Shown here: positions 1 through 9,736 of the stretch, in pieces
Numbering within the stretch: the first letter of the stretch is position 1
Layout of the letters: each line of letters opens with the position of its first letter
Assembly (NCBI GenBank): GCA_002401955.1
Contig: NVUQ01000002.1
Span: 84,673 to 148,672 of the forward strand
Direction: 5' to 3'
Source of the DNA: Flavobacteriales bacterium
Lineage (GTDB): Bacteria; Bacteroidota; Bacteroidia; Flavobacteriales_E; Vicingaceae
Length of the DNA stretch: 64,000 nt
The notes under the pieces: model-generated
Databases searched by the model: none
What the model was told of the DNA's origin: nothing
What the model saw: only the letters and a program-made list of their open reading frames with translations
Translations under genes and position numbers: made by a program

Positions 1-105
1 TCTAAATCTTCTTGTAAAAAAGGAGAAAACAAAACTTGTAAATGGTCAAGTAAAGATGGTGAAAAAGTAATTGGTAAGAAAGGAATTAAAGTTGAAAAGG
101 AATAA
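1..105 (+). CDS. 3' end of a lysine-rich protein (partial)
   Basis: The first 34 codons of the window form an open frame ending in TAA. The visible tail is rich in Lys, Ser and Gly with two Cys residues (motifs SCKKGEN and TCKWSSKDGEK) and ends in KVEKE. A terminator follows 25 bases after the stop, which supports a real gene end. The start lies outside the window and no family can be assigned. Confidence 0.55.
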   Translation, partial: SKSSCKKGENKTCKWSSKDGEKVIGKKGIKVEKE

Positions 106-130
106 CACCTTTTAAATACAAAATAGAGTT

Positions 131-166
131 GCCCCATTCGTTATAGCGGATGAGGCTTTTTTATTT
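131..166 (+). terminator. Rho-independent terminator
   Basis: A 10-bp stem with one mismatch (GCCCCATTCG pairing with CGGATGAGGC, loop TTATAG) is followed directly by a run of six T. It sits just after the stop of the partial gene at the window start. Confidence 0.8.
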
Positions 167-269
167 CATTAACTAATTTAAACTTCCTCCAAACAAGACT
201 TACACAACGATCTAACAGATAACGAATTATAAACGAAGAAAACTCTATTAATCTACGAGTATTTTAAAA

Positions 270-1973
270 TTATTCTTTGATAAACTTTCTTACTGAAACA
301 TCCTCATTTATTATTAATTGGATAAAGTATAACCCAGACGGAAGATTGTTAATATTTAAAGAGATAGAATTAACCTTGCTATAAGTATGATTGTAAAATA
401 CTTTTCCTGAAACATCAAATAATTGCATATTGACATATTCAGGGTAATGGTTTAACTCAATATTTACTTCTTCTTTTGCAGGAATCGGATAAACTTGAAC
501 AGTTCCATTTACCTCCTCATTTTCAATCCCCACTGCCCAAGGTGACAATTTCAAAACAAAACCATCCCCATCACTCTGAGAACTAGTTCCATAGCAAAAA
601 AGATTAAAATCGTTTGTAGGATCAGGATCAAAATCAATAAAATCATTGTTTCGATTTGTAAATTGACCTACTAAGTAAGCATTTCCTAATTTGTCAACTT
701 CAAATCCGTTAAACCAAGCAGAATAATTACCCGAACCAGTATTTATAGGCTCAAAACCAGCAACCCAAGTTAAGTCTCCACTACCATTATATTTTGCTAC
801 ATAATCTGTTGCTTCACTATATAGCAAGTAAATTCCTACGCCAGGATCAAAGTCACTATTTGCATTATAGTCTAATTTCCCATTTAAATAAATATTCTCA
901 CCAGCGTCTACATCCATACCTAAATTATAATTATCCCCGGAAATTTGTTTTGACCAAAATAGGTTTCCCAAAGAATCGTATTTAGCAAAAAATGTATTTT
1001 TTTGATTAGAAATAATAGATAAAGGATCTTTAACCGGTGTTAAAACAAATGCTCCTGAACTTGGATCAAAATCTGCCGAATCGCTGAAGTAACCAGAAAT
1101 AACGACCCCTCCATTTGATAAACTTTTTAAACCATAAGGGGTGACATAACTAATCGAACTACTCCATTCTATCTCAAATGCATCTTCAAAGACTCCATTG
1201 TTATCAAATCGAGAAACATAAGTAAATCCATTAGACATATTTACCATATGAGTTCCAGTTCCCGGGTCTAAATCAACTGATCCCCAAGATGTTGACATGC
1301 CAGAGACTAAAAAATCGCCATCATCTTCTATTGAAATATCTGCAATAGCTGTAGGCATAGTAACATTCCATAACATATTTCCATTAGAATCAAATTTTCT
1401 AACATCACCTCCTATTAAACAAAATAAATTACCATTGTCATCCACCTCCATGAAATCAGCTAACAAGGTATCGTTTAACCACATTAAATTACCATTGATA
1501 TCATATTTCGCTATAAAATTAATAGTAGATCCCAAAGCTATATTTACTATTCCAGCATTTGGATTAAAATCGATTGAATCCCATACGGAAGAAGATTGAA
1601 TGGTTCCCGACAAATAAACGTTTTGATCATTGTCAACAGCAATACTATTCGGCTCATCATCTTTGATACCACTTAACTTAAATGCCCATATAAGGTTCTT
1701 ATCCTTAGAGTATTTAGCTAAAAACAAATCGTTGTAAGTACTGTTTGTACCATATGCATTCATAAAGTACCCTCCACTCGTACCGTCAAAGTCTGCTATA
1801 TCTTCAAAGGTTCCAGCAACATAAATATTATTTAAAGTATCAGAAACAATATTTTTTACTTTATCTGATGCATCAATATCTGTTGATCCAATTCCAAAAG
1901 CCCATTCTAACTGCTGAGCATTTATATAGCTTTGGGAAAGCAAGATGGCTATTAGGATAATTATGTTTTTCAT
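270..1973 (-). CDS. T9SS-sorted SBBP-type propeller protein
   Basis: A secreted protein of 567 residues. Residues 1-19 form a signal peptide ending in NAQ. The body consists of beta-propeller-like repeats of the SBBP type, with recurring phrases such as NIYVAGTF, NVYLSGTI, FLAKYS and aspartate-rich loops (DFNPNAG, DLDPGTG, DFDPSSG, DFDPGVG) that could bind calcium. The last ~75 residues are a type A T9SS sorting domain (starting VQVYPIPAKEEVNIEL, ending VRKFIKE), so the protein is expected at the cell surface or released. It is the last gene of a four-gene minus-strand operon and starts 10 bases after the lipoprotein gene. The specific ligand or activity is not visible. Confidence 0.85.
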   Translation of the reverse strand: MKNIIILIAILLSQSYINAQQLEWAFGIGSTDIDASDKVKNIVSDTLNNIYVAGTFEDIADFDGTSGGYFMNAYGTNSTYNDLFLAKYSKDKNLIWAFKLSGIKDDEPNSIAVDNDQNVYLSGTIQSSSVWDSIDFNPNAGIVNIALGSTINFIAKYDINGNLMWLNDTLLADFMEVDDNGNLFCLIGGDVRKFDSNGNMLWNVTMPTAIADISIEDDGDFLVSGMSTSWGSVDLDPGTGTHMVNMSNGFTYVSRFDNNGVFEDAFEIEWSSSISYVTPYGLKSLSNGGVVISGYFSDSADFDPSSGAFVLTPVKDPLSIISNQKNTFFAKYDSLGNLFWSKQISGDNYNLGMDVDAGENIYLNGKLDYNANSDFDPGVGIYLLYSEATDYVAKYNGSGDLTWVAGFEPINTGSGNYSAWFNGFEVDKLGNAYLVGQFTNRNNDFIDFDPDPTNDFNLFCYGTSSQSDGDGFVLKLSPWAVGIENEEVNGTVQVYPIPAKEEVNIELNHYPEYVNMQLFDVSGKVFYNHTYSKVNSISLNINNLPSGLYFIQLIINEDVSVRKFIKE

Positions 1974-1983
1974 TATAATGAAT

Positions 1984-2541
1984 TTAATAATATGAAATTA
2001 GATCAAAAAATGCGATAGGACCTACTTGATAATGATAAAATTGATTAATACCAGATGTTCCTGAAGCACCGTAAAAAACGCCATAATTAGCAGGGAAATT
2101 AAGTTGAGCCTGACCTAACCCGATTGATAAATCGGATACATTATCTATTCCTTTTATTTTCAATCTAAAGCCATGATAATTGTAAAAATAAGACCCTAAA
2201 GGATACTCATCATTTCCTTCGTTAAAAATCAACTGAGCATTATTATCCACAACTAATGTATTAAAGCCAAAAGTGGTAAAAGTTCCAACACCATTAAGAG
2301 TGGCATTGCTTGAAGTTTGATTGTTGTCGATATCAAACCTTATCCTAATCGTTTCAACTTTAAATTCATCATACAAAATAATAATTACAGAGTCTGCTTT
2401 AGCTAGGGTATCCATTAAAGAAACATTTACAAATTCACCGTAAAACCCTTCACTATTTTCATTAGATGTAAGCTCTTCTTTTACACACCCACCCAAAAAT
2501 GTTGTAACAATAAAAATTATTATTAATTTTAAATAATACAT
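1984..2541 (-). CDS. Hypothetical lipoprotein
   Basis: 185 residues with a clear lipoprotein signal (LGGC, Cys19). The mature part starts with an Asn/Glu-rich linker (KEELTSNENSEGF) and continues as a mostly beta-strand domain with no motif I recognise. It lies one base downstream of the beta-barrel gene and 10 bases before the propeller gene, so co-transcription is very likely. Lipidation and neighbours suggest an envelope role, perhaps as partner of the barrel protein. Function unknown. Confidence 0.75.
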   Translation of the reverse strand: MYYLKLIIIFIVTTFLGGCVKEELTSNENSEGFYGEFVNVSLMDTLAKADSVIIILYDEFKVETIRIRFDIDNNQTSSNATLNGVGTFTTFGFNTLVVDNNAQLIFNEGNDEYPLGSYFYNYHGFRLKIKGIDNVSDLSIGLGQAQLNFPANYGVFYGASGTSGINQFYHYQVGPIAFFDLISYY

Positions 2542-2542
2542 G

Positions 2543-3442
2543 TTAAAATAGGTATATTAATTTTGTACTAAATCTAAAAAAGTTCTGTTTTCTAATAAAC
2601 ACATAAGAAGTTCCTTTAATCAGTTCATCTAATTCATCTTCAGCAGAAGAACCTTCACTATTAGCATTATTAACTTGAACATTATAGCTATTGCCCATCG
2701 GGTTAGGGTTTTCTACTGATTCTGGTCTTCCACCCCCAAACCCAAATGAAAAAGTAGCACCAACATCATACATAAGGTTTTTTAACAGCTTTGTTTCTTT
2801 CCTTACAAAATAGCCAAAGGACAACAGCCCTACAGGATCTATTTTAGGTCGATCAATGCTTTCTATCGTATATGATGTTGCTGTATTAGGAATTGCGTTA
2901 CCATCCTCTGAATAGTATAATTTATTCGCTTTGTATTCGTAAGTGTCATTAAGATCCTCAATAACATTAACCTTTCCATATCCAATTTCAAAATAATTTC
3001 CAGCAGGTGCAATAAAGCTTCGGGTATAATACCTGAGCGTTATACCTGTATAGTAAGTTTTAATGTTATGGTTATTGTAGAAATTAAAAGACTCTATTCT
3101 TTCATCCAAAATCAAGTCTTGTGGTACGTTATTCATGGTATTGTAACCTCCATTTACTCCTGGCACTCGATATCCTACAAAATTATTAGCATACCATACT
3201 TTAAAACCTACACCAATTCGTCTAGACACAGCAAAATTAAATTCAGCAAAGGGTGAATAAGGCAATGCAAAGCCGGAAGGTGTATCATTGTTCTCTCCAT
3301 ACCTCATAGGATTTGTAATTGCTGGATTTGGCATAATAGCTACTCCAGCGGTAATTTCAAGCCTCTTACCTTGGTAGCCAAAAAACTGGGCATAACCCGA
3401 GTAAGATATTAGAGATAAAAAGATGATAATTAAGGTCTTCAT
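2543..3442 (-). CDS. Putative outer-membrane beta-barrel protein
   Basis: 299 residues with a signal peptide (residues 1-19, ending GYAQ). The mature part alternates aromatic and polar residues as in transmembrane beta-strands (GVGFKVWYANN, TGITLRYYTRSF, GLLSFGYFVRK, GATFSFGFGGG) and ends in a strand closing with Phe (RFSTKLIYLF), the usual insertion signal of outer-membrane barrels. The ATG overlaps the TGA of the M48 peptidase gene (ATGA), indicating translational coupling. The barrel call rests on strand pattern and the terminal Phe; the exact family is not recognised. Confidence 0.7.
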   Translation of the reverse strand: MKTLIIIFLSLISYSGYAQFFGYQGKRLEITAGVAIMPNPAITNPMRYGENNDTPSGFALPYSPFAEFNFAVSRRIGVGFKVWYANNFVGYRVPGVNGGYNTMNNVPQDLILDERIESFNFYNNHNIKTYYTGITLRYYTRSFIAPAGNYFEIGYGKVNVIEDLNDTYEYKANKLYYSEDGNAIPNTATSYTIESIDRPKIDPVGLLSFGYFVRKETKLLKNLMYDVGATFSFGFGGGRPESVENPNPMGNSYNVQVNNANSEGSSAEDELDELIKGTSYVFIRKQNFFRFSTKLIYLF

Positions 3443-5505
3443 TTTTTAAGTTTTCTTGATTTGCCTAATAGCTTAAGGTATTCATAGTAGTATGAATTAA
3501 TAATCATACTATTTGTGTTAACATTTAACTTCCTAATGTCAAGAAAATCTATGTTGTCATTTTTAATGTCATAAACTGTAAAAAACAAAAAAGAGTTGTA
3601 GCTTTTTTTTGTTAATGTGTATATTCCATATGGAATTCCAATAATAATACCTATCGTTAAACCACTTGCTAAATAATCCATTACACCTTTCTTATTAAGA
3701 ACAGAGTTTATACTCATTAAAGCAATATGCTCAGCATTATTATCCTTCATTATTCTGTTAAGTTCATCCATATTATAAAATACAATATTCGACTCATCAT
3801 TCGTTTTAGACCTTAAATAATTAATCAAAACAATTCTATCGTTAAAGATTTTAACATCATCTTTTGTTATACTATTGGTTGACATTAATTTCATGTTTAC
3901 TCCATTCATCTTTGCATTAGCTAACAACGCATTATCTAATTCAATGGCTTGTTTCTCACTATTTATAGAATGTATTCCTTTACGAGTGTCATATGCATTC
4001 CATGATGGATCAATAACTATTATGTCTTTAATAGGTTTTCCAGTATTCCAATAATGTTTATAATAAGCTTTTCTTCCTTTCATCGCATATTTAAAATCTT
4101 TTGCTAAGTAAGAGAAATCATAAACTTCTGTACTCTCTTTTTTTGTTGATTCAGAAAGTTCTTCTTTTATATTATCATATGTTTCTCTATAATTAATTGT
4201 TGTTGAATCTAATTCTGACAGTAGGCTCAATTCCTTTATGATATCAATCCGTAAAGCATTGCTGTAAGCACTTGCGGTATATTTACCCTCATACTTCTTA
4301 ACATATGCTAAGGCGATTAAAAAAGCATCTCTATTGCCTACTTTTGAAATGTCAAATCCTAGTATGTTTGTATTAATCTGATTTGATTCTTTTTTAACTT
4401 TAGCAATTTCGTATAAAGTTCTAAGCTTAAGTTTCATCAGAAATTTTTGTTCTCCAAATTCCTTTTCTAACAGGTAACAATAATAAAATGCTTCACCATA
4501 CCCCCCTAAGTTGAGTAATTGAGTTACGTTTACAGCTCTCGAAATATTTTTACAGTGTTTAAACCAGGGTTCTGAAATTAGAAAATCAACAGCTCCATTT
4601 TTATTGATATTTTTTTCTTTGGCATTTTTTATTCTTTCATCAATAGCAGGGTGCGATGAGAAAAGAATGGCCTCTTCATCTACACCTTCCTCTTTAACCT
4701 CTGACTTGCCCGTTTCAATTTGAGAAAATATATCTATTGGCATTTTCTGCTGAAAATCATAGAATGAATTTATAGATAAATCCCCATCAACCACATAAGG
4801 CTTATTAGAAGCTTCTAAAATTTTAAACGTCTGTTCAGCAGCTTCAATATTATAAGTAGTAGTATGAAAATAATTATAGCCATGAGAATCGGCTTCTAAT
4901 TCAGTCTCACGCGACTTTTTAGATAATAATTTAAACTTATTAATACCCGATAACTTTTTATAACTTTTGTCATTTTTCGAAAGATCTCTTTCTTCAACGA
5001 ACGAATTAATAGGATGTTTTTTAACAAAATGACTAATTTCATGCGAAAGAATATATGCTAATTGAGCTTCGGAATCTAATCTTGCAAGCAAACCTGTAGT
5101 CACAAAAATAACTCCTTCATTGGTAGCTAATGCATTAACCATAGGAGATTTATAGGTGTAAACTCTAACCTTTTCTTTAATTTGAGGGAAATCTTTTAAA
5201 ATTAAATCCTTTATTTTATTTAAATAAATAGTAACTGTATCATTAAAAACTATGTCTCCTGATGTAAGAATATCGTTTATGTAATAGCTCGAACTTAAAA
5301 TAAATTTTTTTTTTGATTTTTTTGTAAGCTTTTTATCGTCAGCTATAAGGTTGTCTTTAAGAGCTTCTTCAAAAGTTAAATAAGTAGGGGAGACAATGTC
5401 GCCAGGTAATTCCCCTTTAGAAACGAGTTGATCAAAATGAAAACTTTGCTGAGAATAACCTCCTAAGCTAAGCAATAAAAAGATGGGGAAAATGATTTTT
5501 TTCAA
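3439..5505 (-). CDS. M48 family metallopeptidase with long C-terminal region
   Basis: 688 residues: signal peptide (1-19), then an M48 zinc peptidase domain with the HEISH motif at residues 155-159 and the downstream glutamate in ELEADSHG (Glu204), which together give the three zinc ligands. M48 proteins of this type (BepA/YcaL-like) act in the periplasm on outer-membrane proteins. The ~400 residues after the peptidase domain are not familiar; they hold helical stretches and a hydrophobic segment near residues 630-650. The start codon is TTG, chosen because it begins the signal peptide and no ATG lies near. First gene of the operon; the following barrel protein may be its client or partner, which is inference. 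Confidence 0.85.
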   Translation of the reverse strand: MKKIIFPIFLLLSLGGYSQQSFHFDQLVSKGELPGDIVSPTYLTFEEALKDNLIADDKKLTKKSKKKFILSSSYYINDILTSGDIVFNDTVTIYLNKIKDLILKDFPQIKEKVRVYTYKSPMVNALATNEGVIFVTTGLLARLDSEAQLAYILSHEISHFVKKHPINSFVEERDLSKNDKSYKKLSGINKFKLLSKKSRETELEADSHGYNYFHTTTYNIEAAEQTFKILEASNKPYVVDGDLSINSFYDFQQKMPIDIFSQIETGKSEVKEEGVDEEAILFSSHPAIDERIKNAKEKNINKNGAVDFLISEPWFKHCKNISRAVNVTQLLNLGGYGEAFYYCYLLEKEFGEQKFLMKLKLRTLYEIAKVKKESNQINTNILGFDISKVGNRDAFLIALAYVKKYEGKYTASAYSNALRIDIIKELSLLSELDSTTINYRETYDNIKEELSESTKKESTEVYDFSYLAKDFKYAMKGRKAYYKHYWNTGKPIKDIIVIDPSWNAYDTRKGIHSINSEKQAIELDNALLANAKMNGVNMKLMSTNSITKDDVKIFNDRIVLINYLRSKTNDESNIVFYNMDELNRIMKDNNAEHIALMSINSVLNKKGVMDYLASGLTIGIIIGIPYGIYTLTKKSYNSFLFFTVYDIKNDNIDFLDIRKLNVNTNSMIINSYYYEYLKLLGKSRKLKK

Positions 5506-5633
5506 TTTAATTTAAGTTTATTATTTTGTTAACGACCAAAGTATAAAAAAAAGTAGATATTAAAAAATGTCTGTTATTTATAATTTTGAACCCTTTTAAA
5601 ACGATTACAAATCTTAACGGAAGCTTCAACACT

Positions 5634-6377
5634 TTACTTTTTCATTAGCTTCTTTTGATATTGTCCTTGAACAACATCTACAACTACCAAGATAACAATT
5701 ACAAAGTAGAAAGTGGTTTTACTCATAGGTGTAATAGGATTGCCTAAAAAACTAATGTGAGCCAAATGCCCACCCTCTGTTAAAAGCATTATTCCTACTA
5801 CAAATAAGATAAATAATCCTAATACTTCATAAAGCCTGTTTTTCTTTAAAAACTCTGACACATGGCCTGCTAGCCATATCATCAACACACCACTTATAAT
5901 TATAGCTGTTGCCATTACCCAAAACACATCTGTTAAGGCCATAGCACTCAAAATAGAATCAAAAGAGAAAACTACATTCATAATAACGATCATGGTAATT
6001 ATTTTACCTGTTGAAACTTTTTTATCGCTACTAGTAGTTAAATCATGGTCACTTAACATGTGCCAAATTTCTTTAATAGCAGTATAAACGATAAATATCC
6101 CTCCAAATAAAACAATTAAACTGTGTACGTTTGGCTTTATTGCAAACCAATCATTATGAACATCTGCAAATGGTTCTTGAAAATATTGCATCACAGAAAC
6201 CAATACAAAGAGTAATACAATTCGTAACACAATTGCAATAGCAATCCCTAATGTCCTCACTCTTTTCTGCTCCGATTCTGGAGCACGTTTCGATTCTAAT
6301 GAGATGTATAATAGGTTGTCGAAACCCAGTACAGCCTGTAATAATATTAGTAGTAGTAACGTAATAATGTTTTCCAT
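5634..6377 (-). CDS. TerC family integral membrane protein
   Basis: 247 residues and about seven hydrophobic segments. The two family signatures are present: GFDNLLYI (Asp20, Asn21) and FSFDSILSA (Asp140), acidic residues inside membrane helices thought to carry metal ions. TerC/Alx/MeeF-like proteins are linked to manganese or calcium export and to tellurite resistance. The gene stands alone; a possible -7 element TAATTTCG (6396-6403, minus) lies 18 bases before the ATG. Assignment to the family is firm; the substrate is unknown. Confidence 0.88.
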   Translation of the reverse strand: MENIITLLLLILLQAVLGFDNLLYISLESKRAPESEQKRVRTLGIAIAIVLRIVLLFVLVSVMQYFQEPFADVHNDWFAIKPNVHSLIVLFGGIFIVYTAIKEIWHMLSDHDLTTSSDKKVSTGKIITMIVIMNVVFSFDSILSAMALTDVFWVMATAIIISGVLMIWLAGHVSEFLKKNRLYEVLGLFILFVVGIMLLTEGGHLAHISFLGNPITPMSKTTFYFVIVILVVVDVVQGQYQKKLMKK

Positions 6378-6479
6378 AAGTCAATATATTTGATTCGAAA
6401 TTACCATCATTTTTTAAATACTAGATGTCTTATCGTTATAGTTTGCTTGAAGTAAATTTTCTGCTAGCAATAATTTAGC

Positions 6480-6992
6480 TTACGCTATATGTTTTTCAAA
6501 AGCCAATCTTTCATCTCCGCTATCTAATATTATCACTCCACAATAATCATAGCCTCTCTTTTTCAACATGTACTGCATCCCTTTATTATCTCTATGAGTA
6601 TCAATTCTCATACTCTTTACATTCATTTTCTTTAACCTGTTTTCACATTCATCAAAAACAAACTTTGCCAAACCCATTTTACGATAATCATCTCCTACTG
6701 CTAAACGATGAATTACACCATATTCAGCATTTTCAGAAGTCATCCATTTTCCTTCTATATCTTGATATGTAGATTCTTTTTTAGTTGTAAAAACGGTAGT
6801 TCCCATTACCTGATTAGATTCGTTTACAACAAGGTAGCTGTCCTTATTCATAATATCTAATTCAATTTGAGCTTCATCTGGATAACCATCTTGCCACTGA
6901 TCTATTCCTAAATCAGCTAGATAGTTTTGAGCATCTTTTATGATTTTCATAATAGGAGAAACACTAGACAATGTAGATTCTATTAATTTCAT
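6480..6992 (-). CDS. GNAT family N-acetyltransferase
   Basis: 170 residues. The acetyl-CoA binding core is visible as VIHRLAVGDDYRKMGLAKFV (a degenerate Q/RxxGxG/A loop), followed by the helix DECENRLKKM and the strand SMRIDTHRDN typical of motif B. The N-terminal half contains the QWQDGYP element common to this Bacteroidota/Firmicutes GNAT group. The gene follows another GNAT gene by 29 bases in the same direction and probably belongs to the typA transcript. Substrate unknown. Confidence 0.82.
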   Translation of the reverse strand: MKLIESTLSSVSPIMKIIKDAQNYLADLGIDQWQDGYPDEAQIELDIMNKDSYLVVNESNQVMGTTVFTTKKESTYQDIEGKWMTSENAEYGVIHRLAVGDDYRKMGLAKFVFDECENRLKKMNVKSMRIDTHRDNKGMQYMLKKRGYDYCGVIILDSGDERLAFEKHIA

Positions 6993-7021
6993 AGCGACTT
7001 TATAATCTTAATTGTTTAAAA

Positions 7022-7549
7022 CTAAAGCTCTTTCTCATAAACCTTAACGATACAATCATTCTTTAAAAAGACTGAAACCCCTTTGTGAATGTATTCGATA
7101 TCTTGTTCATCTATTTTTTGATACCCTATTCTAGTGTACCAAGTATGCAAAAAGACTTTATCATTGTTTTCTACCTCTGTAGGAACTAACAATTCCAACT
7201 GCATTTTGGTTGATCCTGCTTTTCGAGCTTGATTTTCAGCATAATCAACTAATTTAGAGCCTATTCCACGACCTTTAAACCTAGGGTTAGCTACCAACAT
7301 CTTAAAACGATGAGTTTCATCGTCTATTCGCTCTAAATGAATACAACCATGAATGTCTTCTCCAGAAATAGCCAGCAACAATTCCTTATCAAGAATAACC
7401 TTTTTTAATTTTTCGGAATTGGTTCTTTTATGACCTTCAAGCCATATATTAGATTCAGATTCATCATAAACATCATTAATCATTTTAACTAAAAAATCAA
7501 CGTGTTCTTGATTAGTACTAGTTGCTATGATTAATTGAGTTTGGTTCAC
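7022..7549 (-). CDS. GNAT family N-acetyltransferase
   Basis: 175 residues with a canonical acetyl-CoA loop (NPRFKGRGIGSKLV) after the strand FKMLVA, and the helix AENQARKAG. It is not closely similar to the neighbouring GNAT. The start codon is GTG, one base after the typA stop codon, so it is likely coupled to typA translation. The pairing of a translational GTPase with two acetyltransferases may hint at ribosomal or stress-linked substrates, but this is only context. Confidence 0.83.
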   Translation of the reverse strand: MNQTQLIIATSTNQEHVDFLVKMINDVYDESESNIWLEGHKRTNSEKLKKVILDKELLLAISGEDIHGCIHLERIDDETHRFKMLVANPRFKGRGIGSKLVDYAENQARKAGSTKMQLELLVPTEVENNDKVFLHTWYTRIGYQKIDEQDIEYIHKGVSVFLKNDCIVKVYEKEL

Positions 7550-7550
7550 A

Positions 7551-9311
7551 TTATATCTTTCTCATTCTTAAGCTCTCTGGAGTTACTTCTAAGTACTCAT
7601 CAGCCTGAATATATTCCATTGCTTCTTCTAAAGAGAAATCAACCTTTGGAGCAATTTTCATAGCCTCATCAGTACCTGATTTACGCATGTTTGTTAATTG
7701 CTTTCCTTTAATCAGGTTAATCTCTAAATCGTTGTCCCTAGAATGCTCTCCAATAACTTGTCCTTTATAGATAATTGCACCTGGATCAACAAAAAATCTT
7801 CCTCTATCTTGTAATCTGTTCAATGCAAATGGAGTTACCTGTCCTGCATCTAATGAGATAAAAGAACCTTTGTTTCTTTCAGCAATACTACCTTTAAACA
7901 CTCCGTACTCTCTAAAACGATGAGTCATTACTGCGTTTCCAGCAGTAGCAGTTAACATGTTGTTTCTTAAACCAATTAATCCACGAGATGGAATATCAAA
8001 TTCTAAATGTTGTAAATCTCCTTTTGGTTCCATTACCAACATATCTCCCTTACGCTGAGTTACTAAATCTATTGCTTTACCAGAGTATTCTTCCGGAACA
8101 TCAATAACCAATGTTTCATATGGTTCGTGCTTAGCTCCATCAATTTCTTTGTAAATTACTTGTGGCTTACCAACTTGTAATTCATACCCTTCTCTTCTCA
8201 TTGTTTCTATCAAAACAGATAAGTGAAGAACTCCCCTACCAAAAACAGTAAATTTATCTTCCGTATCTGTTGGCTCAACTCTTAGTGCTAAGTTTTTCTC
8301 AATTTCTTGATATAAACGATCTCTTAAATGACGAGAAGTAACAAATTTACCTTCTTTACCAAAAAATGGAGAGTTGTTAATCGTAAATAACATACTCATT
8401 GTTGGCTCATCAATAGCAATTCTTGTTAATCCTTCTGGATTTTGTAAATCAGCTATTGTATCTCCAATTTCAAAGTCCTCAATACCAACAATAGAACAAA
8501 TATCACCACTTCTCGCTTTATCCACTTGGATTTTACCCATTCCTTCAAAAACGTAAAGCTCTTTAATTCTTACTTTCTTTTGAACGCCCTCTTTTTTACA
8601 TAAAATGTAATCTTTATTTACTTCTAGATCTCCTCTAAAAATACGTCCAATAGCAATTCTACCTACAAATTTAGAGTAATCTAAAGAGGTAATTTGCATT
8701 TGCGGAGTTCCTTCATTGTAAGGAGCTTCAGGTATTTCTGAAATTACTGTATCCAATAATATGGAAATATCTGTTGTAACATTGTTGTGATCTAAACTCA
8801 TCCATCCTTGCTTAGAAGATCCGAATACAGTAACAAAATCCAATTGATCTTCTGTAGCATCTAAACTAAACATCAAGTCAAAAACAGAATCTTGAACTAA
8901 TTCTGGAGTACAATTTTCTTTATCCACTTTATTTACAACAACGATAGGTTTTAAGCCTAATTCTAAAGCTTTTCCTAATACAAATCGTGTTTGGGGCATT
9001 GCTCCTTCAAAAGCATCTACCAATAAAACAACCCCATCAGCCATTTTTAATACTCGCTCTACTTCACCACCAAAATCCGCGTGACCAGGAGTATCAATAA
9101 CATTAATTTTAACACCTTTATAATTTACAGAAACATTTTTAGAAAGAATCGTAATCCCTCTTTCTCTCTCTAAGTCATTGTCGTCTAATAATAACTCTGT
9201 TCTTTCTGTTCTTTCGTCAAGTACTTGACACTCATCAATAATTTTATCTACTAATGTTGTTTTTCCGTGATCTACGTGAGCGATAATCGCTATGTTTCTA
9301 ATTGATTGCAT
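7551..9311 (-). CDS. typA: Ribosome-binding GTPase TypA/BipA
   Basis: 586 residues, close to the usual ~600. G-domain motifs are all present: AHVDHGKT (11-18), RGIT (51-54), DTPGHAD (73-79) and NKVD (127-130). Domain 2, the EF-G-like C-terminal domains and the BipA-specific tail ([39 protein letters not shown]) follow. BipA binds the 70S ribosome and assists 50S assembly under cold or stress. A -7 promoter box lies 20 bases upstream of the ATG. The two GNAT genes downstream look co-transcribed. Confidence 0.97.
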   Translation of the reverse strand: MQSIRNIAIIAHVDHGKTTLVDKIIDECQVLDERTERTELLLDDNDLERERGITILSKNVSVNYKGVKINVIDTPGHADFGGEVERVLKMADGVVLLVDAFEGAMPQTRFVLGKALELGLKPIVVVNKVDKENCTPELVQDSVFDLMFSLDATEDQLDFVTVFGSSKQGWMSLDHNNVTTDISILLDTVISEIPEAPYNEGTPQMQITSLDYSKFVGRIAIGRIFRGDLEVNKDYILCKKEGVQKKVRIKELYVFEGMGKIQVDKARSGDICSIVGIEDFEIGDTIADLQNPEGLTRIAIDEPTMSMLFTINNSPFFGKEGKFVTSRHLRDRLYQEIEKNLALRVEPTDTEDKFTVFGRGVLHLSVLIETMRREGYELQVGKPQVIYKEIDGAKHEPYETLVIDVPEEYSGKAIDLVTQRKGDMLVMEPKGDLQHLEFDIPSRGLIGLRNNMLTATAGNAVMTHRFREYGVFKGSIAERNKGSFISLDAGQVTPFALNRLQDRGRFFVDPGAIIYKGQVIGEHSRDNDLEINLIKGKQLTNMRKSGTDEAMKIAPKVDFSLEEAMEYIQADEYLEVTPESLRMRKI

Positions 9312-9331
9312 CTAGAATGGTTTTAAGGCTG

Positions 9332-9339
9332 CAAAAGTA
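9332..9339 (-). promoter_or_regulatory. -7 box of the typA promoter
   Basis: TACTTTTG on the minus strand is an exact TAnnTTTG match, the Bacteroidota housekeeping sigma -7 element. It ends 20 bases before the typA ATG. The -33 element is not clear. Confidence 0.6.
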
Positions 9340-9477
9340 ACGTTGTTTTTCCTATAATAATGCTATTGTGGAGTTTATTATTCTTTTTAAGAAAACAGAG
9401 AACTATTACCCTCTTTATTAAGCGCAGAAAAGAAGATAGTTTTAGGGGTAATAATTGCAAATTTCAAAAGGCATAGT

Positions 9478-9489
9478 TTACATATGTCA
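9478..9489. promoter_or_regulatory. Degenerate operator-like palindrome
   Basis: TTACATATGTCA differs by one base from the palindrome TTACA-N2-TGTAA found nearer to the XRE gene. It lies in the 425-base gap between typA and that gene and may be an outlying or decayed binding site. Confidence 0.35.
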
Positions 9490-9531
9490 ACAATTTTAGA
9501 ATGTAAAATAGACGAATGGCCAGCTTAAATA

Positions 9532-9543
9532 TTACAGGTGTAA
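9532..9543. promoter_or_regulatory. Operator-like palindrome TTACA-N2-TGTAA
   Basis: TTACAGGTGTAA is a perfect match to the palindrome repeated upstream of the XRE gene, with a different two-base centre (GG). A changed centre with conserved arms is what a dimeric protein site would show. Confidence 0.5.
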
Positions 9544-9653
9544 CCAGTACGGCTCCCTCATTTTAATTTATAATATAAACAACTAGTAATCAACAGTTAA
9601 TACCGCCTTATTTAAACCATAAATTCTTTAGTAGCCTAGAGTTTAAGCACTTT

Positions 9654-9725
9654 TTACATTTGTAAACAATGCCCTATTAGATTATTGTTTACATTTGTAA
9701 CATCAATTGATAATTACAAATGTAA
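9654..9725. promoter_or_regulatory. Cluster of three operators for the XRE regulator
   Basis: Three exact copies of TTACA-N2-TGTAA lie at 9654-9665, 9689-9700 and 9714-9725, spaced 35 and 25 bases start to start. The last ends 11 bases before the chosen ATG of the XRE gene, so it covers the ribosome-binding zone. The same palindrome recurs upstream of the convergent STAS-like gene. Autoregulation by the adjacent XRE protein is the simplest reading, but is inferred. Confidence 0.65.
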
Positions 9726-9736
9726 CATCTCTAAAT

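Noticed and set aside
6154..6384. 76-codon frame overlapping terC on the same strand
   Set aside because: Out-of-frame shadow of the TerC coding sequence, Cys/Thr-rich with no homology pattern.
9707..9736. TTG start extending the XRE protein by 10 residues
   Set aside because: It would place an operator inside the coding region and add residues outside the HTH fold; the ATG at 9737 fits the family start.
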